Origin: Streptomyces cyaneochromogenes
GTDB lineage: Bacteria > Actinomycetota > Actinomycetes > Streptomycetales > Streptomycetaceae
Assembly (NCBI RefSeq): GCF_003963535.1
Contig: NZ_CP034539.1
Location: 2,790,001 to 2,854,000, forward strand
DNA: 64,000 nt
Direction: 5' to 3'
The notes beneath the pieces were generated by a model that worked only from the letters and a program-made list of their open reading frames with translations, did not search any database and was not told the DNA's origin. The translations under genes and the position numbers were made by a program. Shown one piece after another: positions 56,773-64,000 of this stretch; position 1 is the stretch's first letter; every line of letters starts with the position of its first letter.

Positions 56773-56985
56773 GCCCGAATCCCCTTTCAGCGCGGAGTGG
56801 TTCGAGGGCACAGAATACGTAACGGCGATGACGGCAGCGGCCGGGCCACGACCCTGGGGAGCGCCGGGTCCGCCCCTGGCCGAAACGCGGAGGTCGGCGG
56901 GCTCCTGGGTTCACCTGATCTCAACGCACTAGCATGATCGTTCGCTTGTGCGATGAGTGGCGAAGTTTTCGACGGGGGGGCTGAC

Positions 56986-57432
56986 GTGAGCGCCGACACC
57001 TTGAGGCTGCGGCTGACGGATCTGGCGGAGAGCGGGCAGGGCGATCTGCGTGCGGTCGTAGGGGAGTTCCGGCGCAGCGAGGTGCTGGTGCCGGTGGCGG
57101 ACGGTTCGCTGCTGTCGGTCGAGGCGGGCGGTATCCGCTGGCTGTTTGCGTTCACGGATGAGGCGGCGCTGGAGCATTTCGCCCGGGCGCGTGGTGAGGC
57201 TGTGCCCGAAGGCATGCCGGTCTACGGGGCTCGGTTGCTGGATCAGGTGGTCCCGAGGGTGGCGAAGGTGGGTGGGCCGGTCGGGGTCGCGGTGGATGCG
57301 GGCAGTCCGGCGGGCATGGTGCTGCCTCCGGTGAAGGGCATCGTGCCGGACGCCGTGGCTCTGGACACTTCGGCTGAGGACATGACGGCTGCGGACATGA
57401 CGGAGACGGACGCGGACGGGGCGGACGCGTGA
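56986..57432 (+). CDS. SseB-like protein of the toxin cassette
   Basis: A 148-aa protein with SseB N-terminal features: LRRAV-like FRRSEVLVPVADGSLLSVEA, WLFAFTDEAALEHFARARGE and a following VDAGSPAGMVLPP segment. The C-terminus is acidic with repeated DMT motifs. SseB-like proteins act as chaperone-like or structural components of secretion loci in actinobacteria. GTG 56986 has GGGGGG upstream; ATG 56953 in the same frame is the alternative. The stop overlaps the next gene by 4 bp. Confidence 0.75.
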   Translation: MSADTLRLRLTDLAESGQGDLRAVVGEFRRSEVLVPVADGSLLSVEAGGIRWLFAFTDEAALEHFARARGEAVPEGMPVYGARLLDQVVPRVAKVGGPVGVAVDAGSPAGMVLPPVKGIVPDAVALDTSAEDMTAADMTETDADGADA

Positions 57433-58070
57433 GCGGCGGTGACGGCTACCAGGTCGATCCGGAAGCGCTGGAGCGGATCACCCGGGGCATCAACCAGGCG
57501 ATCGGCGAGCTGCAGGAGTTGGGCTTCGACATCGAGGCGAGCCAGGGCCGCGGCTTCGACGACTTGGAGCTGGCGGGTCTGGAGGTGGGGGATTCGGCGC
57601 TCCGTCAGGTGTTCTCCGACTTCTGCGAGCGGTGGGGCTGGGGGGTGTACTCCCTGGTTCAGGACGCCAACGAGTTCGCGGGGCGGCTGAACCTGTCGGC
57701 AGGGCTCTACCACGAGCAGGAGCAGTACGCCTCGAACACCCTGAAGAGGGTGTGGACGGCGACGGCGGGCAACCCGGGCCTGACGCCGGAGGAGGTCAAC
57801 GCACGTTCCTGGTCGGAGACGTTGGAGGACAACCCCGTATCCCACGTCATGAACGCGGACTTCAGCGAGGAGTCCCAGCGGGAGGGCGAGGAGGCGGCCC
57901 GGCAGGCCTGGAGGCAGGCGGCCGAGGACGTGCGGACCTCGACGGTGATCCCGGGCGCGGCCTCCGATCCGCGGACGGAATGGCAGCGGCTCGACCCTTC
58001 GCCGGCCGCGGAGCCTTCAGAGTCCTCCGCGTCTTCAGCGTCTCCGGAGTCCGGGGAGGGTGAGCGCTGA
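57429..58070 (+). CDS. WXG100-like accessory protein of the toxin cassette
   Basis: A 213-aa mainly helical protein. It has a long N-terminal alpha-hairpin (DPEALERITRGINQAIGELQ and RQVFSDFCERWGWGVYSLVQ with a W-x-G) like type VII substrates or partners, then a flexible hydrophilic C-terminus (SESSASSASPESGEGER). The GTG overlaps the SseB-like gene and its stop overlaps the next start by 1 bp, so it is part of an operon. It may be a heterodimer partner of the large toxin's N-terminus. Confidence 0.7.
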   Translation: MSGGDGYQVDPEALERITRGINQAIGELQELGFDIEASQGRGFDDLELAGLEVGDSALRQVFSDFCERWGWGVYSLVQDANEFAGRLNLSAGLYHEQEQYASNTLKRVWTATAGNPGLTPEEVNARSWSETLEDNPVSHVMNADFSEESQREGEEAARQAWRQAAEDVRTSTVIPGAASDPRTEWQRLDPSPAAEPSESSASSASPESGEGER

Positions 58071-59164
58071 TGGGCTTCGGAGACATGGTCAACAGCGTCA
58101 GCGACGGTCTGGACAGTGCTGTCGACGGCGTGACCAAGGCCGCCGGCGAAGCCGTCGACTGGACTGCGGACAAGGCGGCGGACGGCTTGTCGGCGGTCGG
58201 CGCGGACAGCGCGGCCGAGGGCGTACGCGACTTCGGCGAGGGGGTGAGCAACCGGCTGGGCGGCGATGTCGCCGAGCGCGGGCTGGGCGAGAGCGAGGAC
58301 CCCAGGGAACTGATCCATGGCAGCGTGGAGGCATTGCAGGCGCGGGCGAAGCATCTGCATGACTTCTCCAAGGCGTTCGAGAACGTCGGCCAGGGCATGC
58401 GCTCGCTGGGCGGCGACGGCTGGCAGGGCAAGGCCGCGGACGCCTTCCGCGAGAAGTTCGACATGCATCCCAAGCAGTGGCTGACGGCGGCCGACTCCTG
58501 TGAAGCAGCGGCCGGGGCGCTGGGCACGTACGCGGAGACCGTCCGCTGGGCGCAACAGCAGGCACAGCTGGCCATCGACACCTACCGCCGCGCCCAGGAG
58601 ACCTCCCAGCGGGCGACGGACGCGCACAACGCCCGGGTGAAGGCGTACAACCAGGCCGTCGATCAGTACAACGCAGCGGTTTCGGCGGGAGGCGACCCGG
58701 GCCCGAAACCGACCGAGCCGGGCACCTTCGTCGATCCGGGTGTGGCGGGCCGGCGCGACGCCGAGGAGACCCTGGCCGAGGCGCGCCGCCAGCGCACCGA
58801 CGCCGCCCGTGACGCGCAACGCAAGGTGGCCGAGGCTCTGGAGACGGCCCCGCCGAAGCCGGAGTTCACGGAGCGGTTGAAGGCCGACGCCATGGACGCC
58901 GTCGTGAGCACCGCGCTGAACCAGGCCCACGTGGTGGGCGGTTTCGTCAAAGGCGTCGCGGACGTGGTGCAACTGGTGCGCACGGTCAACCCGTATGACC
59001 CGTACAACATCACCCACCCCGGCGACTATGCGAAGAACTCCAACATGGTGCTGGCCGGCCTGGTCGGCACCGCCGCCCATCCCGAACGCCTGCCCAAGCC
59101 ATCATCGGCAGCGGCTGGAGCAGCGACCCGGGCGACGCGATGGGGTACCTGGCCTCGAATCTGA
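58070..59164 (+). CDS. Type VII-like N-terminal part of RHS toxin, frameshifted at end
   Basis: A 364-aa reading frame with a WXG100-type motif (GGDGWQGKAADAFREKF, W118) and long helical hairpins (GTYAETVRWAQQQAQLAIDT and KVAEALETAPPKPEFTERLK), the delivery module of a putative type VII-secreted polymorphic toxin. After HPERLPK the frame turns into low-complexity AAAGAATRATRWG and stops, while the expected continuation (AIIGSGWSSDPGDAMG) is in the frame of the RHS gene. A 1-base loss near 59098 explains this. With it restored, the protein would run through to 62745. Confidence 0.72.
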   Translation: MGFGDMVNSVSDGLDSAVDGVTKAAGEAVDWTADKAADGLSAVGADSAAEGVRDFGEGVSNRLGGDVAERGLGESEDPRELIHGSVEALQARAKHLHDFSKAFENVGQGMRSLGGDGWQGKAADAFREKFDMHPKQWLTAADSCEAAAGALGTYAETVRWAQQQAQLAIDTYRRAQETSQRATDAHNARVKAYNQAVDQYNAAVSAGGDPGPKPTEPGTFVDPGVAGRRDAEETLAEARRQRTDAARDAQRKVAEALETAPPKPEFTERLKADAMDAVVSTALNQAHVVGGFVKGVADVVQLVRTVNPYDPYNITHPGDYAKNSNMVLAGLVGTAAHPERLPKPSSAAAGAATRATRWGTWPRI

Positions 59165-62100
59165 TCGGGGGCAAGGGCGCGACCGGGGTGGCGCGCGGGG
59201 CGGCGCGAGGAGCCGCCAAGGGCGCGGCCACGGGAACGGCGCGCAGAAGCGTCGGCGAGGCGATCAAGGATTTCGCCAGGGAAAAGAAGTGCAAGTGGTT
59301 CGGCGACCCGATCGACATGGCCACCGGCCGGATGGCGCTGCCGCAGACCGACGTGACCCTGCCCGCCAAGCTGCCCCTGATCTTCTCCCGGCAGTTCGAG
59401 TCGTCCTACGAGGCCGGCCGCTGGTTCGGCCCGAAGTGGACCTCCACCGCCGACCAGCGCCTGGAGGTCGACGCTGAGGGCGTCATCCTCATCCGCGAGA
59501 ACGGCGCCCTGCTCGCCTACCCGCACCCCGCCCCAGGCGTACCGACTCTTCCGCTGGAGGGCGCCCCGCACCCCCTGACGGTCGACGCCTACGGCGACTA
59601 CGCCGTCACGGACCCCGCCTCCGGCCGTACCTGGCACTTCGCGGCCCCGGGCGGCGACGGCAACGGGATCGCCCTGCTGGAGCAGATCACCGACCGCTCC
59701 GGTCAGTGGCTCACCTTCGAGTACGACCACCAGGGCGCCCCCACGGCGATCGTGCACTCGGCCGGCTATCACCTCAAGATCGAGTCGACCGGGGAGCGAA
59801 TAACCGCCCTGCGCCTGGCGGGGGCGGCAGCCGATGGCGGCGATGTCGAGCTAATCCGCTTCGGCTACGACGAGTACGGCCACCTGGCGGCGGTGACGAA
59901 CTCCTCCGGCATCCCGACCCGCTTCACCAACGACTCCGCGGGCCTGATCACCGCCTGGACCGACACGAACGACTCGTCCTACCGCTACGTCTATGACGAC
60001 GAGGGCCGCTGCACCTCCCAGTCAGGCGACGCGGGACACCTGCGCAACACCTTCGTCTACGGCGACATCGACCCGCGGACCGGCCACCTGGCCATCACGG
60101 CGACCAACTCCCTGGGCCACAGCACGCGCTACCTCGTCAACAGCGACCTGCAAGTGATCGCCGAGACCGGCCCCGACGGAGCGACGACCCACACGACATA
60201 CGACCGCTACGAACGCCCGCTCACCATCACGGACCCCCTGGGCCGGACGCTGAGCTACGGGTACGACGAGGCAGGCCGCACGGTGCTGGCCATCCGCCCC
60301 GACGGCCGCTACACCAGCATCGGCTACAACGACCAGGGCCTGCCCGTCGCCATAGCCGGCCCGGACGGCACCCACGTCACCCAGCAGTACGACGAGTACG
60401 GCAACCGCACGGCCGTAACCAACGCGTCCGGAACCACGACCCACTTCACCTACGACGCCCTCGGCCACCTGGCGACGGTCACGGACGCGACAGGCGCGAC
60501 AACCACGGTCCGCTGCAACCCGGCAGGCCTCCCCTTGGAGATCACGGACCCGCTGGGTGCCGTGACCCGCTACGAACGCGACGCCTTCGGCCGCCCTACG
60601 ACGATCACGGACCCCATGGGCTCGGTGACCCGCCTGGAATGGACAGTGGAAGGCCGCCCGTCCCGCCGAACAGCCGCCGACGGCACCACAGAATCCTGGA
60701 CGTACGACGGCGAAGGCAACTGCACCAGCCACACCGACGCCATGGGCGCCGTCTCCCGCTACGAATACACCCACTTCGACCTGATGTCGGCCCGCACCGG
60801 CCCGGACGGCGTCCGCTACGAGTTCGACCACGACACGGAACTACGCCTGACGAAGGTCACGAACCCGCAGGGCCTGACCTGGAGTTACGAGTACGATGCG
60901 GCCGGACGCCTGGTCGCAGAGAGGGACTTCGACGACCGCAGGCTGACGTACGAACACAACACAGCAGGCCAACTGACCGCCAGCACCACGGCCTCCGGCC
61001 AGACGATCCGCTTCGACAGGGATGTCCTGGGCCGCGTGGTGCGGAAGGACGCGGCCGGAGCGGTCTCGACGTACACGTATGACGCCACGGGCGGCCTGGC
61101 CCAGGCGACGGGCCCGGACGCGGTCCTGACGTTGCAACGGGACGAGATGGGCCACCTGTTGTCTGAGACAGTCAACGGCCGCACACTCACCTACACCTAC
61201 GATGCGCTCGACCGTCGCACCGGCCGCACGACACCGAACGGCGCGACCAGCACCTGGACCTACGACGCGGCCGGCAACCGCACCGAACTGACCACCTGCG
61301 GCCGCACCCTCACCTTCACCCACGACGCGGCTGGCCGCGAACTGACCCGCCACATCGGCGAAACGCTGACCCTCACGAGCGCCTTCGACCCTCTGGGCCG
61401 CCTGACGAAGCAAGAGCTCACCGGCCCTGCCAACCAACGCCTCCAGCACCGCGCCTACACCTACCGCGCCGACGGCAACCTGACCGCCATCGACGACCAC
61501 CTGGGCGGCACCCGCCGCTTCGAACTCGACACCGCCGGCCGGGTCACCGCGGTCCACGCCGTGAACTGGACGGAGTCCTACGCCTACGACGCCGCAGGCA
61601 ACCAGACCCACGCCACCTGGCCGGACTCCATGCCAGGCCAGGAAGCGACCGGCGACCGCTCCTACACCGGCACCCGCATAACCCGCGCGGGCAACGTCCG
61701 CTACGAACACGACGAAGCCGGTCGTATCATCCTGCGCCAGAAGACCCGCCTGTCCCGCAAACCGGACACCTGGCGCTACACCTGGGACACCGAAGACCGC
61801 CTCACGCAGGTTGTCACCCCGGACGGCACCACCTGGCGCTACCGCTACGACCCACTCGGCCGCCGCATCACCAAACAACGCATCGCCACCGACGGCGAAA
61901 CGGTCGCGGAGCAAGTGGACTTCGCCTGGGACGGCACCACCCTCACCGAACAGACCACCCACACCCCCGGCACCCCCCAGCCTGCCATCACCCTCACCTG
62001 GGACCACCAAGGCCTGCATCCCCTGACCCAGACCGAACGCAAGACACTGGCCGACGCGCCCCAGGACGAGATCGACCAGCGCTTCTACGCCATCGTCACC

Positions 62101-62745
62101 GACCTCGTCGGTACCCCCACCGAACTCGTCGACGAACACGGCCACATCGCCTGGCGCACCCACACCACCCTCTGGGGCACCACCACCTGGAACCGCACCG
62201 CCACCGCCCACACCCCCCTTCGCTTCCCCGGCCAGTACCACGACCCCGAAAACGCCCGCTACGTCAGCCATGACCCACTTGGCCTGACCCCAGCGGACAA
62301 CCCCACCACGTACGTCCACAATCCTCACACCTGGACCGACCCCCTCGGTCTTTCCCCATGCTCTGCGGCCCCCAAGGCGGGAACTACGCTTGGCGATACG
62401 AGTAAGCTGAGTGGTTGGATTCCAACAAAAGTCCCAGATGAGACTTTGCAGGCAGTCGCTGATGTCAAGAAATATGGGCTTGACGCGACAGGTTGGGGCA
62501 CACAATGGCACGGCCCGAACTGGAGCCTGGAACCTTTCAACAACAGCGGAAGGAATGGCGCTCACATCCTCCCGACGCATGACCCGTCAGGAAATCCAAT
62601 AACATATAAGGAGTATGGGGCTCCTGCAGCAAAGGACAACCCAAAGCCAGGCGGGGAGAGAACCGTATGGGGAAGCGACGGGTCCATCTACTACACTCCG
62701 ACGCATTACCAGACCTATATCGTCGTGGAGGGTCCGAAGTGGTGA
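59140..62745 (+). CDS. RHS-repeat polymorphic toxin with barnase-like RNase tip
   Basis: A 1201-aa frame (from ATG 59140). The N-terminus holds a DUF6531-type segment (CKWFGDPIDMATGRMALPQT) followed by about 20 YD repeats (e.g. TYDALGHLATVTDATG, YDAAGNRTEL) that form the RHS cage, then the core and DPLGL release point at about residue 1071. The last 130 residues look like a barnase/RNase Sa-type ribonuclease: ITYKEYGAP with E1158, GGERTVWGSDGS with R1174, and YTPTHYQTYIVVE with H1189. It should cleave RNA in competitors. The 3' part has lower GC. It is immediately followed by a barstar gene. Confidence 0.88.
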   Translation: MGYLASNLIGGKGATGVARGAARGAAKGAATGTARRSVGEAIKDFAREKKCKWFGDPIDMATGRMALPQTDVTLPAKLPLIFSRQFESSYEAGRWFGPKWTSTADQRLEVDAEGVILIRENGALLAYPHPAPGVPTLPLEGAPHPLTVDAYGDYAVTDPASGRTWHFAAPGGDGNGIALLEQITDRSGQWLTFEYDHQGAPTAIVHSAGYHLKIESTGERITALRLAGAAADGGDVELIRFGYDEYGHLAAVTNSSGIPTRFTNDSAGLITAWTDTNDSSYRYVYDDEGRCTSQSGDAGHLRNTFVYGDIDPRTGHLAITATNSLGHSTRYLVNSDLQVIAETGPDGATTHTTYDRYERPLTITDPLGRTLSYGYDEAGRTVLAIRPDGRYTSIGYNDQGLPVAIAGPDGTHVTQQYDEYGNRTAVTNASGTTTHFTYDALGHLATVTDATGATTTVRCNPAGLPLEITDPLGAVTRYERDAFGRPTTITDPMGSVTRLEWTVEGRPSRRTAADGTTESWTYDGEGNCTSHTDAMGAVSRYEYTHFDLMSARTGPDGVRYEFDHDTELRLTKVTNPQGLTWSYEYDAAGRLVAERDFDDRRLTYEHNTAGQLTASTTASGQTIRFDRDVLGRVVRKDAAGAVSTYTYDATGGLAQATGPDAVLTLQRDEMGHLLSETVNGRTLTYTYDALDRRTGRTTPNGATSTWTYDAAGNRTELTTCGRTLTFTHDAAGRELTRHIGETLTLTSAFDPLGRLTKQELTGPANQRLQHRAYTYRADGNLTAIDDHLGGTRRFELDTAGRVTAVHAVNWTESYAYDAAGNQTHATWPDSMPGQEATGDRSYTGTRITRAGNVRYEHDEAGRIILRQKTRLSRKPDTWRYTWDTEDRLTQVVTPDGTTWRYRYDPLGRRITKQRIATDGETVAEQVDFAWDGTTLTEQTTHTPGTPQPAITLTWDHQGLHPLTQTERKTLADAPQDEIDQRFYAIVTDLVGTPTELVDEHGHIAWRTHTTLWGTTTWNRTATAHTPLRFPGQYHDPENARYVSHDPLGLTPADNPTTYVHNPHTWTDPLGLSPCSAAPKAGTTLGDTSKLSGWIPTKVPDETLQAVADVKKYGLDATGWGTQWHGPNWSLEPFNNSGRNGAHILPTHDPSGNPITYKEYGAPAAKDNPKPGGERTVWGSDGSIYYTPTHYQTYIVVEGPKW

Positions 62746-63209
62746 TCAGAGAAGGGGCCTGGCTTCCAGTAAAGCCCTGGCTTCACCTCGTGGAGCCAGA
62801 TACTCGACTCCAAACTGGAGCCCTGCTCCCCATGCCAGGATTGACATTCACAGCCTGGCTGGACGGTAGCGAGATGAGGGATCTCGACGGGCTATTTCAA
62901 CAATTTTATGACGGCTTTAAGCTGCCCGACTATTTCGGATGGAACTTCCCAGCACTAAACGACTGCCTTCGCGACCTGAGCTGGCTGCCGGCTAATCAGT
63001 ATGTGCTTTTCATCGAAGGAGTGGAAAAGATCCTGCCGGAGGATCCTGACGGAGTCCGCGAACTCATCGGAATCCTCTCAAGAACTGGAGCGAAATGGCC
63101 CGTCAAAAAGTTCCCTGATGGCACAGAAAGGGCAAGCTTTCAAACCATCCTCGCAAGCAGCAAGGAACAGTTCTCAAGCATGACTAAAGTCATCACGCAT
63201 TCAACATGA
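62739..63209 (+). CDS. Barstar family immunity protein
   Basis: A 156-aa barstar-like inhibitor expected to bind and block the barnase-type tip. The family core is FQQFYDGFKLPDYFGWNFPA followed by LNDCLRDLSWLPANQY; an acidic helix (EGVEKILPEDPDGVREL) may make the inhibitory contact. GTG 62739 (or 62742) is preceded by GGAGGG and overlaps the toxin stop by a few bases, so it is coupled to the toxin. Its local GC is well below the window average, like the toxin tip. Confidence 0.85.
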   Translation: MVIREGAWLPVKPWLHLVEPDTRLQTGALLPMPGLTFTAWLDGSEMRDLDGLFQQFYDGFKLPDYFGWNFPALNDCLRDLSWLPANQYVLFIEGVEKILPEDPDGVRELIGILSRTGAKWPVKKFPDGTERASFQTILASSKEQFSSMTKVITHST

Positions 63210-63558
63210 ACCCGGTTTGCCAATTCTAGAAACATGCCAGGATTCTTCCATCGTCCATACGGATCGGAAGTGGCTGGAGTCTCGGCGATGCCGCTCCGCC
63301 TCACCTCTCGCAGTGTCCTGGTTGCGGTACACGTTGAAAGCCGGTTCATGCTTGACGGAAGATCCGCCCGCTCACACTCGCCCGAGCCTTGACGGAGGCA
63401 CCGCACCGTCAAACAGCATCTGACCCCTGACCGGCGAAACGGTCCACGCATGGCCAATCATGGAAAGAACTGACCGTGCAGTCAGGGCTCCGGCGTGGTG
63501 AAGGTCGTAGAAAAGTCCAGAGATGCTCGTCAGTTCCCTAAAACCTGATAGGTAAGTA
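63210..63558. other. Gene-free spacer after barstar
   Basis: No reading frame here has convincing coding features, and no known RNA was recognised. A minus-strand frame of about 100 codons exists but its composition is not typical. The low GC of the upstream toxin/immunity region continues at first, then rises. It may be a remnant of swapped cassettes. Confidence 0.5.
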
Positions 63559-64000
63559 ATGTCGTTCGGGCCGCCTCCCGCAGCCTTCGGGCCTCCCACT
63601 CCACCGGCCTGGACCCCTCCGACGGAAACAGAGCAGGCCTTGCTCGACGCCAAGTCCCGTGAGGACTGGCCGACGTACTTCGAGACGCTCGCGCGGAATC
63701 GGTTGTACTTCGAGGTGCGGCGGGACACGGCGGATGCCAGGTTCGGTAGCGCCCTTGCATTGTTCGAGCCTGATCCCCGGGTCGTCGGCGGAATGGTCTG
63801 GGCGGTGTACACCGAGGGCATGCTGCCCGCGCCCGAACCGCACCGCGCGTTCGACTGGAAAAAGTTCGGATGGCTCAGGGAGGATTGGAAGCCTGACTAT
63901 CCGACGATGATCGTCGTGAATCCGGGCAGTCCGTGCGAGGCGTTCCTGCCCACCGCGCGGCCGTACTCCAACACCTGGGCCCAGTACGCCAAGCGGACCG
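63559..64000 (+). CDS. SseB-like protein, truncated by the window edge
   Basis: A frame starting at ATG 63559 runs 147 codons to the end of the window without a stop. It begins MSFGPPPAAFGPPTPPAWTP, then EDWPTYFETLARNRLYFEVR and VVGGMVWAVYTEGMLPAPEP, and DYPTMIVVNPGSPCEAFLPT, resembling an SseB N-terminal domain and the first gene of the cassette. The ribosome site is weak, so the start may lie further on. It probably begins a new set of the same secretion-related genes. Confidence 0.65.
   Translation, partial: MSFGPPPAAFGPPTPPAWTPPTETEQALLDAKSREDWPTYFETLARNRLYFEVRRDTADARFGSALALFEPDPRVVGGMVWAVYTEGMLPAPEPHRAFDWKKFGWLREDWKPDYPTMIVVNPGSPCEAFLPTARPYSNTWAQYAKRT

Noticed and set aside
60841..62580. 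Long minus-strand frame opposite the RHS gene
   Set aside because: Gly/Val-rich antisense translation of YD repeats with no motif.

Overview
The window is high-GC chromosomal DNA of a Streptomyces species. Signs are the strong third-position G/C bias, frequent GTG and TTG starts, Streptomyces-type genes (bfr/bfd, class II DAHP synthase, glkA, qcrCAB, ctaCDEF, CU044_5270-type proteins) and intergenic repeats I know from streptomycetes. From memory, the gene order resembles the S. coelicolor bfr - aroH - trpE - pfkA - glkA - qcr/cta - nadA core-chromosome region; I could not verify this. No rRNA, tRNA, CRISPR array or complete IS element was seen.

Layout. (1) 1-2520: convergent bfr and bfd (iron storage and release) separated by a small MITE-like element, then aroH. 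(2) 2611-6750: a trp leader/attenuator and a fused anthranilate synthase, then a D-2-hydroxyacid dehydrogenase and a phosphofructokinase. (3) 6900-13015: a NarL-type two-component pair, a PlsC-like acyltransferase, an esterase/membrane-protein pair and an ECF sigma factor with its partner. (4) 13015-18250: an exo/endonuclease-phosphatase protein, glucokinase, DUF5304, ArsA-like ATPase, SRPBCC and a metallophosphoesterase. (5) 18544-27712: acyl-CoA ligase, Tat-exported cholesterol oxidase, a PimB-like mannosyltransferase, a GT87-like membrane protein, MATE transporter with a divergent PadR regulator, and a lipoprotein metallopeptidase. (6) 27776-33610: twin NlpC/P60 hydrolases, a NYN-domain protein, a zinc ribbon, a rhomboid protease, a lone AsnC effector domain and a small secreted protein. 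(7) 33613-35133: a decayed locus with a scrambled histidine kinase and a truncated glycerate kinase. (8) 35088-49044: a SAM-IV-riboswitch-controlled class V aminotransferase, trpD, the complete cytochrome bcc-aa3 branch (ctaE-qcrCAB and ctaCDF), an L,D-transpeptidase lipoprotein and a cysteine desulfurase-TusA fusion. (9) 49166-54419: a PfkB kinase, a large membrane-anchored protein, erpA and nadA. (10) 54439-64000: a Ser/Thr kinase with a beta-propeller-like sensor, diverging from a polymorphic-toxin cassette: an SseB-like protein, a WXG-like protein, a type VII-type N-terminal domain, an RHS shell, a barnase-like RNase tip and a barstar immunity protein.

The most interesting points are the RHS/barnase-barstar cassette, whose toxin tip and immunity gene have lower GC than the shell and whose N-terminal delivery module is split from the shell by a one-base frameshift; the histidine kinase remnant with two blocks each inverted in place; the MITE sitting on a CTAG that supplies both stop codons of bfr and bfd; the SAM-IV riboswitch; and a phosphofructokinase carrying residues typical of PPi-dependent enzymes.
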